Positions 24,073-32,218 of a stretch of DNA of 64,000 bases are shown here, in pieces. The DNA is from Planctomycetota bacterium. GTDB lineage: Bacteria; Planctomycetota; UBA1135; GCA-002686595. The number at the start of each line of letters is the position of its first letter. Position 1 is the first letter of the stretch. Position numbers and translations under genes: made by a program. The notes under the pieces were generated by a model. It had not been told where the DNA came from. It did no database searches and saw nothing but the letters and a program-made list of their open reading frames with translations. Location of the stretch: positions 1-64,000 of the forward strand of contig JAJDEU010000013.1 of assembly GCA_029259635.1 (NCBI GenBank), written 5' to 3'.

Positions 24073-25525
24073 CGCCTCTTGGATGCCGATGCACCAGCGT
24101 CAGCACGCCTTCCAGGTGCGGAGTGTGCGGAAAGAGGTCGACCGGCCTCACGCGCTGCAGCTCGTAACCGCTCTCCAAGAGCGGAGTGAGATCGCGAGCC
24201 GCGGCCGCCAGGTTGCACGAGACGTACACCAGACGTGGCGGCGAGAGTTGAAGGAGAGTCTTGATCACTTTTGGATGAAGCCCAGCTCGCGGCGGATCCA
24301 CGATACAAATGTCGGGCTTGGGGAGCCCCGAATCCTCAGACCAAACCGATTCCACTTCGCCAGCGACGAAGCGGATGTTCTCGACACCGTTGCGCTTGGC
24401 ATTTCGGATCGCGTCGCGAATTGAAGAGGGCTCGCGTTCGAGTCCGACAACTTCGCGCGCATCCTTGGCCAGCAAGAGCCCGATCACTCCGGCTCCGCAA
24501 TAGAGATCGAGCAAGACCTCGTTCGATTGAACGGCGGCTTCCTCTCGAATCACTCCCATGAGGCGCTCGGCTTGCAACGTGTTGGTCTGAAAGAACGAGG
24601 TAGCAGAGATCTCAAACGTGAGCTCCTCCAGTCGTTCACAGATCATACCGGGACCGTACAGAACGGATTCGCACTCGCTGGTCGCCACCGAAGCGCGCCC
24701 GTCGTTGACGCCATGCACGAAGGTCGTGATCTCGGGGTGCGCGGCGAGCAGAGCTTCCGCATAGCGAGTCACATCCTCGCCCGCTCGCGAGGTGACGAGG
24801 TACACCATGATCTCGCCGGTATGCGCGCCGTGGCGCAGGACCAAATGGCGCAAGAGCCCGACGTGTTCGCGCGTGTCCCAGGGAGCCAAGTCCATCTCGC
24901 GCGCCAACTTCGACGCCGACATCAAAATCCCGTTGCCGGCTTCGAACTGAATGTCGCAACGACCGACCGCCAAGACCTTGTCGTAGCGCCCGCGCGAGTG
25001 CAGTCCGAGCGCGAAGTCACGATCCATGCCCTCCGGCTCGGACTCCTCGACCCAGCGTCGATTCGAAAAGGTGAAGTCCATCTTGTTGCGATAGTTCCAA
25101 GCGGACTCGCAGCCGAGCACCGGCTCGACGACGTCCGCGCCGCTCAGGGCGAGCACCGGCGCGAGTTCCCGACGCGCGAGCTCGCCCATCAGCTCCAGCT
25201 GCCGCGCGTAGGCAATGCCCTGAAAACTGCAACCGCCGCAACTCTCGAAGTGAGCGCAGCGCGGCGCGACCGCGTCGGGCGATGCTTCGCGAAGCTCGAG
25301 AATGCGCGAGTCCAGGCGATCGCGTCGGCGCTTGACGACTTGCGCCAAGACGGTGGAGCCGGGGACCGCTCCGGGAATTCGCGCTCGATATTCGCCCCAG
25401 TTTCCAACGCCCGTCCCGCGAGCGTTGATGGAGTCGATGACGCACAAGAACTCGTCGTCGCGGCGCGGCTTGCGACCTTCGGGGAGCGGCGTGAGCAGCG
25501 CGGAGTCGAATTGCGAGGTGGGCAT
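24065..25525 (-). CDS. rlmD: RlmD/TrmA-family 23S rRNA (uracil-C5) methyltransferase
   Basis: A 486-residue SAM-dependent methyltransferase. The ATG giving MPTSQFDSALLT is chosen because a longer start would overlap trmL. An N-terminal TRAM domain (about 25-80) is followed by the FeS motif CAHFESCGGCSFQ with a further Cys about 70 residues on, as in RlmD (RumA). The SAM domain has LLDLYCGAGVIGLLLA. The motif IVDPPRAGLHP and the catalytic Cys in YVSCN complete the family signature. It would methylate U1939-like positions of 23S rRNA; RlmCD-type dual specificity cannot be excluded, so the symbol is a best guess. Confidence 0.85.
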   Translation of the reverse strand: MPTSQFDSALLTPLPEGRKPRRDDEFLCVIDSINARGTGVGNWGEYRARIPGAVPGSTVLAQVVKRRRDRLDSRILELREASPDAVAPRCAHFESCGGCSFQGIAYARQLELMGELARRELAPVLALSGADVVEPVLGCESAWNYRNKMDFTFSNRRWVEESEPEGMDRDFALGLHSRGRYDKVLAVGRCDIQFEAGNGILMSASKLAREMDLAPWDTREHVGLLRHLVLRHGAHTGEIMVYLVTSRAGEDVTRYAEALLAAHPEITTFVHGVNDGRASVATSECESVLYGPGMICERLEELTFEISATSFFQTNTLQAERLMGVIREEAAVQSNEVLLDLYCGAGVIGLLLAKDAREVVGLEREPSSIRDAIRNAKRNGVENIRFVAGEVESVWSEDSGLPKPDICIVDPPRAGLHPKVIKTLLQLSPPRLVYVSCNLAAAARDLTPLLESGYELQRVRPVDLFPHTPHLEGVLTLVHRHPRGDD

Positions 25526-25541
25526 GAGTCGATGCGCGAAG

Positions 25542-26126
25542 CTAGCTCGCCGATTCGTTTCCGAGGCTCGCATCCTTCGAAAACTGCGCGATGTCTGCGG
25601 GTCGCAGGCCAGCCTTCGCGTCCGGGTGCGCAAGATAGCCGCCGTCGTTGTCCGGCAACGGAAGACCCGCAACATTCATCGCCGTGTAAGCGCCCAGGCA
25701 AACGGTGCTCGCCAGATTTAGACTGCGAATACCGTTTCGAATCGGAACGTAGACGCGTCGATCGGCGAACTCGGAGAGCAGCGCTTTGGGAATACCCTTC
25801 GACTCGGAGCCGAAGACCAACAGATCGTCGGGCTCGAAAGCGGTCTGAAACAGCGACGTCCCGCCGCGCGCGCTAAAGAGGCGCAGGCGTTTTCGAAGCG
25901 GCAGGCTGCTCGTCTCGCCGAGAACCCGCGCTGCATGTTCCCAGTCGGGATGCACGCACAGATCGACCATGGGCCAATAGTCGAGACCTGCGCGCTTGAG
26001 ATAGCGATCCTCGAGCGAGAAGCCGAGCGGCTCGATGAGGTTGAGCCGCAGACCGGTCGCCGCTGCAAGGCGCGCAGCCGAACCGGTGTTGTGCGGGATC
26101 TCGGGATGAACAAGGACGATTTCCAC
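25542..26126 (-). CDS. trmL: tRNA (cytidine/uridine-34-2'-O)-methyltransferase TrmL
   Basis: A 194-residue SPOUT methyltransferase, slightly longer than E. coli TrmL. Conserved elements are the N-terminal IVLVHPEIPHNTGSAARL, the middle LLVFGSESKGIP, and the knotted C-terminal region VYVPIRNGIRSLNLASTVCL. It 2'-O-methylates the wobble nucleotide of tRNA-Leu isoacceptors. It heads a run of minus-strand genes (trmL, rlmD, yqgE), with 16 bases to the next gene. Confidence 0.9.
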   Translation of the reverse strand: MEIVLVHPEIPHNTGSAARLAAATGLRLNLIEPLGFSLEDRYLKRAGLDYWPMVDLCVHPDWEHAARVLGETSSLPLRKRLRLFSARGGTSLFQTAFEPDDLLVFGSESKGIPKALLSEFADRRVYVPIRNGIRSLNLASTVCLGAYTAMNVAGLPLPDNDGGYLAHPDAKAGLRPADIAQFSKDASLGNESAS

Positions 26127-26269
26127 GCCGGGAGTCTACTCGCCCGAGCGCCGTGGTCGCGGGCGCGCGGGGGCAAGGAGGGCGAGTGAGTTCGATTCCC
26201 GAGAGGACGGGAGGAGTGGAGGGGGCGGGCTTGGCCTATCGCGAAGATTAGGACTTTGTTAGCCTACCA
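26127..26269. other. Divergent spacer between trmL and the Y-family polymerase
   Basis: This GC- and G-rich stretch lies upstream of the large inverted repeat. A TTGGCC at about 26231 and ATTAGGACT some 17 bases on are at best a weak promoter for the plus strand. I see no other feature. Confidence 0.3.
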
Positions 26270-26430
26270 AACTGACTGGCATCCGTGTGGAAAGCCCTGG
26301 CGCTAGCTCCGGCCACCACCGGACTTGCGTTCGAATCGGCCCAGTGCAGGCCCTCGAAACAGAAAAACCGTCAGAGCTCCCTACTCCACAAGCACTTAGC
26401 ACGAGCTTTCCACACGGAACCCAGTCAGTT
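26270..26430 (+). ncRNA. Nested inverted-repeat element, candidate structured leader
   Basis: Two long arms pair almost perfectly: AACTGACTGG with CCAGTCAGTT (10 bp), a 3x3 internal loop (CAT/AAC), then CCGTGTGGAAAGC with GCTTTCCACACGG (13 bp). The 109-base interior contains two more stems: TCCGG/CCGGA (26308-26323) and TTCGA...GGCC with GGCC...TCGAA (26330-26358). The right arm contains the probable TTG start of the polymerase gene (26429) and a GGAA at 26416-26419 that could serve as its ribosome site, so pairing would block translation initiation. It may be a cis-regulatory RNA or, alternatively, a small mobile element with terminal inverted repeats; no target-site duplication is seen. Confidence 0.55.
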
Positions 26431-27763
26431 GTCCACTCTTCGCCGGATCCTCCACCTCGACGTCGACGCCTTCCTGGCCTCGGTCGAACAGTCCCTGCAC
26501 CCCGAGCTGCGCGGGCGGCCGGTGATCGTGGGCGGCCCCCCCACCGGGCGCAACCTGGTCATGTCCTGCTCCTACGAGTCGCGCCCCTTCGGCGTGCGGC
26601 CGGGCATTCCGCTCGCCATGGCCGCGCGGCTCTGTCCGCAGGGGATCTTTCGCAATGGGGATTCGCAGGCCGCGAACCGGCTGCGCGAAGAGCTCACCCG
26701 ACTCTTGTTCGAGTTCACTCCACTGGTCGAGGTCGCCTCCATCGACGACTTCTTTCTCGACCTCAGTGGAACCGAGCGCTTGCTCGGTCCGGCCTTCGAC
26801 GTCGCCGCGCGGATTCGCGAGAGCGTGCTCGCTCGGCTCGCGCTGCCGCTCACGGTGGGGATCGGCTCGAATCGACTCGTCGCTCGCATCGCCGGCAAGC
26901 TCGGCAAGCCCGGCGGCATCGCCGAGATCCGTGCCGGTTACGAAGAGACCCTCTTCACCGGTTTGCCCGTGCGCGAGCTGCCCGGCGTCGGTCACTCCAT
27001 CGGGCGTCAGCTCGAGCGCTTTGCCATCCGCACCGTCGGCGACCTGCGCCAGGTCTCGCGCGAAGTGCTCTTTGCGAGTTTCGGACGGAACGGCTTGTCG
27101 CTCTACGATCGCGCGCGCGGCATCGACGACACTCCGGTGGAGGTGACCAGCACCTTGCTGCCGGACGGAAGTCTCGTCAGCCGTCCACCGCGTTCGATTC
27201 AACGCATCAGCACTTTTGAGCCCGAGGAAGGTCGACGCGAGTTGGTCGAAGCGATGCTCGTCTATCTGGTCGAGCGCGCCAGTTTTCGTCTGCGTCAGAA
27301 CCGGCTCGCCGCCAGCTCGGTCGAGACGCGCCTCGTCTACGTCGACACGCGCACCTACGGAGAGCGCAAGCAAGCGGTTGACGAAGGGCTCTCGATCACG
27401 CGTCGACGGCGGCTGCCCGCACCCAGCGATTCGACCGATGAACTGCGCGAGCTCGCGCGTTCGCTCTTGCGTCAAATGCCGCGCCGACGCGCGCTCGTCA
27501 AACGCGTCGGCGTGACTCTCAACGGTTTGGTCGTTCGCGAGGGCTGGCAGGGTCTCCTCTTCAGCGAGACCGGCGGCGATCGCGAAGACGAGCGCGGCGG
27601 AAGTCACGCCGACCGCCACCGCCACCTCGACAACGTCGTCGACGAGCTGCGCGAGCGCCTGGGCTTCGGCCGCCTGCTCTCCGGCACCAGTCTCGAACTA
27701 ACCGAAACGCACCCACTCACGCGCGATGGCTTTCGACTCCGAACACCCTCACTCAATCAGTAA
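26429..27763 (+). CDS. Y-family DNA polymerase (DinB/Pol IV-like) with altered active site
   Basis: 444 residues from a TTG codon giving MSTLRRILHLDVDAF; a GTG at 26285 is in frame, but the added 48 residues resemble nothing in the family. The fold is clear: the palm motif HLDVDAF, fingers with YESRPFGVR, the second acidic motif SIDDFFLDL, and helix-hairpin-helix DNA binding (LPGVGHSIGRQLE), then the little finger domain. Two residues are unusual: position 16, where the steric-gate Phe/Tyr sits, is Leu, and the usual Asp-Glu pair is Asp106-Asp107. It has more C-terminal sequence than E. coli DinB. Together with the DnaE2-like gene at 32219 it may serve error-prone lesion bypass. Confidence 0.82.
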   Translation: MSTLRRILHLDVDAFLASVEQSLHPELRGRPVIVGGPPTGRNLVMSCSYESRPFGVRPGIPLAMAARLCPQGIFRNGDSQAANRLREELTRLLFEFTPLVEVASIDDFFLDLSGTERLLGPAFDVAARIRESVLARLALPLTVGIGSNRLVARIAGKLGKPGGIAEIRAGYEETLFTGLPVRELPGVGHSIGRQLERFAIRTVGDLRQVSREVLFASFGRNGLSLYDRARGIDDTPVEVTSTLLPDGSLVSRPPRSIQRISTFEPEEGRRELVEAMLVYLVERASFRLRQNRLAASSVETRLVYVDTRTYGERKQAVDEGLSITRRRRLPAPSDSTDELRELARSLLRQMPRRRALVKRVGVTLNGLVVREGWQGLLFSETGGDREDERGGSHADRHRHLDNVVDELRERLGFGRLLSGTSLELTETHPLTRDGFRLRTPSLNQ

Positions 27764-27766
27764 AAA

Positions 27767-27815
27767 CCCGAGCGAAAAACAACACGCACTTCGGCTTATT
27801 TCGGAAGTGCCTGGG
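27767..27815 (+). repeat. Imperfect direct repeat, copy A
   Basis: Begins four bases after the polymerase stop. It matches copy B at 30582-30631 over about 50 bases with one gap and roughly four of five bases identical; shared words include CCCGA, CGCAC and TTCGGAA. Copy A also forms the stem GCACTTC/GAAGTGC. The two copies flank the propeller gene. Confidence 0.5.
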
Positions 27816-28069
27816 CACCGTAACTTTATGAGCTTGCCCCCGAGTTCCCAGAAGTGCGCGAAACTCTGACTCGGAGCTGTCCTATCACAAACACGCCACC
27901 CATCTGGCGAGGCCAAGGGAATGGAACCAAGGCCCCGTCTCAATCTCCCCTTAAGTGAGATTAGCGCTGGTAAGGTGGAGTGTTGTTCGCGCAAAGGAGA
28001 GCCGAACAATTTTTCGTTTCTGCTGATTGCGGCCACCTCGCTCATTGTCCTTGTTCGAAGGAAAGATCT
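27816..28069. other. Spacer upstream of the propeller gene
   Basis: A small hairpin AATCTC/GAGATT at 27942-27962 and a good ribosome site (GAAGGAAAG) just before 28070 are visible. No promoter or gene is convincing; the minus-strand open frame here lacks coding character. Confidence 0.4.
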
Positions 28070-30571
28070 ATGAAGCCACCGATCACCGCGTTGAAGGAAG
28101 TCCTTGGGCTCGCGCTCGCTATCTTTTTAGTGTCTTCCATCGGCACTGCTCAAACACCGAGCTCTTCCGACGACGTTCCCGAGGGCCTCAGTTCCACCGA
28201 CTGGTCCGGTATCCGGCAAGCGTATGAGACGAATCGTCACGCTGCGCGTCCTGTTGGAAACGACTACGAAGCGAGCAATCCCGGCCAACAGTGGCGGACG
28301 CGCTTCGACGGACACGGATTCACGACCCGGCCCAATGCTGGCGGGTGGAGCTGGGGGTTGAAGCTCGTGCGCTACGGCTTCGTTGGCGAGGAGCGCGACG
28401 TGGCGCAACTAGCGCGCGTAAGCACCGAAGGCGAACGCGTCACCTACGACTGGGATACGACGCTTCAAGAGTGGTACGTCAACGACCGTCGAGGACTGGA
28501 GCATGGATACACCGTGCACGAGCGGCCGCCCTATTGCGATGAGCCGGGTCTGCTGACGTTCACTCTCGCGGTGCGCGGTGAATTGCGTCCGGACGTACTG
28601 AGTGACGGACGTGGCGTGCGCTTCCTCAACGAGGACGGCGCGGCGGTACTCACCTACTCGGGGCTAACCGTGTTCGATGCCGACGGGCAACTCCTTCCCG
28701 CGCGCTTCGATTCGGTATCCGAGGGATTGCTCTTGACGGTGGACGAGCGCAACGCGCGCTACCCGCTGACGATCGACCCCATCGCGCAGCAGGCCTACCT
28801 CAAGGCTTCCAATGCCGACGCGGGCGACCAGTTCGGCTCCCCGGTGTCGGTGTCGGGCGACACGGTAGTGGTTGGAGCGGAATGGGAAGCAAGCAGTTCC
28901 ACCGGCGTGAACGGCAATCAAAATGACAACAGTGCCAAATTGGCCGGAGCAGTTTACGTGTTCGTGAGAAGCGGACCGAATTGGAGCCAGCAAGCCTATC
29001 TCAAGGCCTCCAACACCGACGCGCGGGATGGCTTCGGCGAGTCGGTGTCAATCTCGGGCGACACGCTGGTAGTCGGGGCTCTCAATGAAAGCAGCAGCGC
29101 TACCGGCGTGAACGGCAACGAAAGCGATAACAGCGCGGGCGATGCCGGCGCGGCATACGTGTTCGTGCGGAATGGAACAACGTGGAGTCAAGAAGCGTAC
29201 CTCAAGGCCTCCAATACCGATGCGAATGACCGTTTCGGCAACTCGGTGTCGGTCTCGAGTGACACGATAGTGATCGGAGCGTTTAGTGAAGATAGCAACG
29301 CCACCGAAGTGAATGGTGACCAAGGCGACAACAGCACCTTTGGGGCAGGCGCGGCCTACGTGTTCGTGCGATCGGGAACGAGTTGGAGCCAGCAGGCTTA
29401 TCTCAAGGCCTCCAACAGCGACGTGTGGGATAACTTCGGCCTCAGCGTAGCCGTGTCGGACGACACAGTCGTAGTCGGTGCGCGAAATGAGTCCAGCGAC
29501 GCCAGAGGCGTGAACGGCGACCAAAGCGATAACAGCGCCAACGACGCCGGCGCAGCGTACGTCTTCGTTCGAAACGAGACAGACTGGAGCCAGCATGCCT
29601 ATCTCAAAGCCTCCAACACCAACTCATTTGACAACTTCGGCTTTTCGGTGGCGGTGGCAGGCAACACGATAGTGATCGGAGCGTTGGCTGAACGTAGCCA
29701 CGCCACCGGTGTGAACGGTGACCAGAGCGACAACAGCTACCTACAGGCAGGCGCGGCCTACATCTTCGTGCGGAATGGGGCGACTTGGAACCAACAGGCC
29801 TATCTCAAGGCCTCCAATACCGGGCAAGACGACGGATTCGGCGGTTCCGTGGCAGCGTGGGGAGACAGGGTCGTAGTCGGGGCAGCCGGTGAAGGCAGTA
29901 GCGCCACCGGCTTGAACGGCGACCAAAGTGACGACAGCGCCAACGACGCCGGCGCGGTATACCTCTTTGCTCGGAGTGGGACAGCTTGGAGCCAGCAGGC
30001 CTATCTCAAAGCGTCAAATTCGGACGCGGGGGACATCTTCGGCCACTCGGTGGCAGTGTCGGGAAACACGGTAGTGAGCGGAGCACCAGGAGAGATGAGC
30101 AACTCTAGCGGTGTGAACGGCGACCAGAGTGACAACAGCACCTCCGGATCCGGCGCAGCCTACGTCTTCGAGATAGCGTGCACGCAGAGCGTCGCTTCCG
30201 ACGAGGTGGTCCGGCTCGGGACGCCGCCGAATCCCGCGGCTCTTCTCCCTGGCCTCACATCTGGTCCGGTGATTGGCGCTACCTGGGATCCCGCAATCGA
30301 CCACACGACGTTCATGCCTGAGGCCACTAGAGACCTCTTGTTGATCAGCTTAAGCCCAGTGAATATCAACCTGGGTTTTCCGGGGACGCTGCTCTGCAAT
30401 TACGAACAGGGAATAGCTCGCTTCAATTCAGCCCCCGGCGTTCCGTTCTCCATTCCCGTCCCCAACGACTGCACTCTCGTCGGAGTCGAATTGTGTACTC
30501 AGGGTGTTTCGTTCGTCGGCGGTCTCTTTCAGTTGACCAACGCCCTAGACATCACGGTCGGCACGTTCTGA
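28070..30571 (+). CDS. Secreted seven-bladed FG-GAP-type beta-propeller protein
   Basis: 833 residues from an ATG with AAGGA eight bases upstream. Residues 1-28 form a Sec signal peptide. Residues about 30-235 are a non-repetitive domain with polysaccharide- or surface-protein character. Seven nearly identical 67-residue repeats follow (starting QQAYLKASN, containing a DxFGxSV core, VVVGA, TGVNGDQSDNS and AAYVFVR), which should close into one propeller. The last 125 residues (from LGTPPNPAALLPG) form a beta-rich domain I associate with secreted planctomycete proteins. FG-GAP propellers bind Ca2+ and mediate adhesion. The gene sits between two copies of a direct repeat. Confidence 0.82.
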   Translation: MKPPITALKEVLGLALAIFLVSSIGTAQTPSSSDDVPEGLSSTDWSGIRQAYETNRHAARPVGNDYEASNPGQQWRTRFDGHGFTTRPNAGGWSWGLKLVRYGFVGEERDVAQLARVSTEGERVTYDWDTTLQEWYVNDRRGLEHGYTVHERPPYCDEPGLLTFTLAVRGELRPDVLSDGRGVRFLNEDGAAVLTYSGLTVFDADGQLLPARFDSVSEGLLLTVDERNARYPLTIDPIAQQAYLKASNADAGDQFGSPVSVSGDTVVVGAEWEASSSTGVNGNQNDNSAKLAGAVYVFVRSGPNWSQQAYLKASNTDARDGFGESVSISGDTLVVGALNESSSATGVNGNESDNSAGDAGAAYVFVRNGTTWSQEAYLKASNTDANDRFGNSVSVSSDTIVIGAFSEDSNATEVNGDQGDNSTFGAGAAYVFVRSGTSWSQQAYLKASNSDVWDNFGLSVAVSDDTVVVGARNESSDARGVNGDQSDNSANDAGAAYVFVRNETDWSQHAYLKASNTNSFDNFGFSVAVAGNTIVIGALAERSHATGVNGDQSDNSYLQAGAAYIFVRNGATWNQQAYLKASNTGQDDGFGGSVAAWGDRVVVGAAGEGSSATGLNGDQSDDSANDAGAVYLFARSGTAWSQQAYLKASNSDAGDIFGHSVAVSGNTVVSGAPGEMSNSSGVNGDQSDNSTSGSGAAYVFEIACTQSVASDEVVRLGTPPNPAALLPGLTSGPVIGATWDPAIDHTTFMPEATRDLLLISLSPVNINLGFPGTLLCNYEQGIARFNSAPGVPFSIPVPNDCTLVGVELCTQGVSFVGGLFQLTNALDITVGTF
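28787..30193 (+). repeat. Seven tandem 201-bp repeats in the propeller gene
   Basis: The word encoding QxAYLKAS recurs at 28787, 28988, 29189 and every 201 bases after that, seven units in total. DNA-level similarity between units is high, pointing to recent duplication or gene conversion and making blade number prone to change. Confidence 0.85.
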
Positions 30572-30581
30572 ATCTCGCCGG

Positions 30582-30631
30582 CCCGAACACAAAACGACTC
30601 GCACCTCGTGCTCAGTTCGGAACTGCCAGGG
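30582..30631 (+). repeat. Imperfect direct repeat, copy B
   Basis: Second copy of the element at 27767-27815, starting 11 bases after the stop of the propeller gene. It shares the CCCGA, CGCAC, TTCGGAA and TGCC words; its stem is less complete than in copy A. Confidence 0.5.
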
Positions 30632-30697
30632 TTCCGCGCAAGTAGGATGAACGCGAAAGAGGAGCAAAGTCACGAGCGCATGAGCCGCAGGTGAGCG

Positions 30698-31228
30698 CTA
30701 GTGCGGAACCTCTTCGTCGCGCAAGATTGAATACATCAGGCTGTCCACAAGCTTGCCGTTCTTCAGGAAGGCTTTGCGCAGACGACCTTCGAAGGTGAAG
30801 CCCGCTTTTTCGAGGACACGCGCCGACGCGGGATTGTCCGCTTTCACCGTGCCGAAGATTCGCTCGAGGTCGAAGCTCTCGAAGCCGAAGCGCACCAACC
30901 GCCGAGAGGCCTGGGTCGCGATGCCGCGACCCCAATAATCGACGCCGAGCCAGTAGCCCAGCTCGGCCGACTTCGAGGCGACGTCCTCCTGCAACACGAG
31001 GCCGATGCCGCCCATCACCGTTGGACCGTCCGCGATCGCGAAGTTCGTCTCGGGGTCTTGCCCTTCGACGATGGTGAGCCACTCTTCGGCGTCGGCGCGA
31101 GTATAGGGATTCGGAAAGATGTCGCGGAGCTGCATGGCGACGCGCGGATCATTCGCGCTCTTCGCGAGTGAGGCGGCGTCGTCGGCGCAGTAACTGCGAA
31201 TCTGAAATCCATCGAGCTCGAGCTTCAT
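30698..31228 (-). CDS. GNAT-family N-acetyltransferase (RimJ/RimL type)
   Basis: A 176-residue acetyltransferase of the Acetyltransf_3 type. The acetyl-CoA loop reads YWGRGIATQA and the C-terminal part has AGFTFEGRLRKAF and NPASARVLEKAGF, typical of RimJ/RimL and related enzymes that acetylate protein N-termini or small molecules. The substrate cannot be inferred. It follows pgeF on the same strand with a 13-base gap, so the two form an operon. Confidence 0.88.
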   Translation of the reverse strand: MKLELDGFQIRSYCADDAASLAKSANDPRVAMQLRDIFPNPYTRADAEEWLTIVEGQDPETNFAIADGPTVMGGIGLVLQEDVASKSAELGYWLGVDYWGRGIATQASRRLVRFGFESFDLERIFGTVKADNPASARVLEKAGFTFEGRLRKAFLKNGKLVDSLMYSILRDEEVPH

Positions 31229-31241
31229 TCGACTTTACCCT

Positions 31242-32042
31242 TCAACGGACGGGACTCGATTCGCGCGGAGCGACACCGATCACGGCGCCCATGCGGCCCG
31301 TGCTCTCGGAGTTTCCGTGCGTGACGTCGCGCCGGAACGAAAAGAAGTCGGCGCGATCGCGCCAGGTGCAACGGTCGGTGGTGTCGATGCGCCGAACACC
31401 GGCGCGTGAGAGTTGGAGCTCGACGGCCAAGCGAAGGTCGATGTGATCGCGGCCGTTTGCTTGCTCGCAAACGACTTCGGAGAGGTCGACCGCTCGAAAG
31501 GCGTCGATAACTTCGGGACCGACTTCGAAGTGGTCGCGGGAAATGGAGGGGCCGATCGCGGCGACGAGGTTGGAGCTGGCGAACTCTTCGAGCGCGCGCG
31601 TGATGACGCCGGCGACCAAGCCGCGCCAACCGGCGTGAACACTGGCGACCGCGCGGCCGTCGGTGCTGGCGAGTAAGACGGGAACGCAGTCAGCGACGCG
31701 CATGATCAGCAGGTCTTTCGGATGCTCGGTGAACAGCGCGTCGGCGTGCGGTGGCGAAAGCTGTGGCTCGCCGGGCGCGCGACGGAGGGCGGCACCGTGC
31801 ACCTGACGGACGCGCGCGAGAGTGCGCGGTTCGTTGAGCCCGACCAGTCGGTGCAAGCGCTCGGCGGAGGCGTGCGATCCATCCGATCCATCGAGCTCGA
31901 GCGCCAGGCCACCGCCGGTGTGACGCGTGGTAAAAGCGTGCGGAACGCCGAGTTCGGTCAGCGCCGGCGACCGGAAACCGACGAGGTTCGGCTCGACTTC
32001 GAAGCGCTCGAGCGCACCCTGATCCAAGAGGACATTGGCCAT
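31242..32042 (-). CDS. pgeF: Laccase-domain protein PgeF/YfiH
   Basis: A 266-residue member of the DUF152/multicopper-oxidoreductase-like laccase family. Conserved motifs are RQVHG, the metal-binding RVADCVPVLL and HAGWRG, and AIGPSISRDHFEVG. Family members have been described as purine nucleoside phosphorylases/adenosine deaminases and as peptidoglycan editing factors that remove misincorporated L-Ser. The gene is upstream of the GNAT gene and divergent from the DnaE2-type polymerase gene, with 176 bases between. Confidence 0.9.
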   Translation of the reverse strand: MANVLLDQGALERFEVEPNLVGFRSPALTELGVPHAFTTRHTGGGLALELDGSDGSHASAERLHRLVGLNEPRTLARVRQVHGAALRRAPGEPQLSPPHADALFTEHPKDLLIMRVADCVPVLLASTDGRAVASVHAGWRGLVAGVITRALEEFASSNLVAAIGPSISRDHFEVGPEVIDAFRAVDLSEVVCEQANGRDHIDLRLAVELQLSRAGVRRIDTTDRCTWRDRADFFSFRRDVTHGNSESTGRMGAVIGVAPRESSPVR

Positions 32043-32218
32043 CGCGGCATCCTAACGCCGCGGGCCTGCCAATCACCCGTGAGCACGCGCTTCTCCTTGG
32101 CAGCACGGGACTTGCGCTCGCTGGGCCAACCCCAGGCGAGCTTTATTTTTGGCTTCTGTTAGGGTGCCTATTCACGACGCAGGGGGCTCCGTCGAGACAG
32201 CCGCGACTCAGCGCTCCT

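Noticed and set aside
26285..26428. In-frame GTG start that would add 48 residues to the Y-family polymerase
   Set aside because: The added residues match nothing in the family and lie within the inverted-repeat element; the family N-terminus begins near the TTG at 26429.
27749..28045. 98-codon minus-strand open frame after the polymerase gene
   Set aside because: Overlaps repeat copy A and lacks a ribosome site or any recognisable protein feature.
28787..30193. Possible CRISPR array or satellite because of seven regular repeats
   Set aside because: The 201-bp repeats are coding, have no spacers and translate into propeller blades.
27767..30631. Integron gene cassette with attC sites
   Set aside because: The repeats lack the conserved GTTRRRY/RYYYAAC cores and no integron integrase is present.
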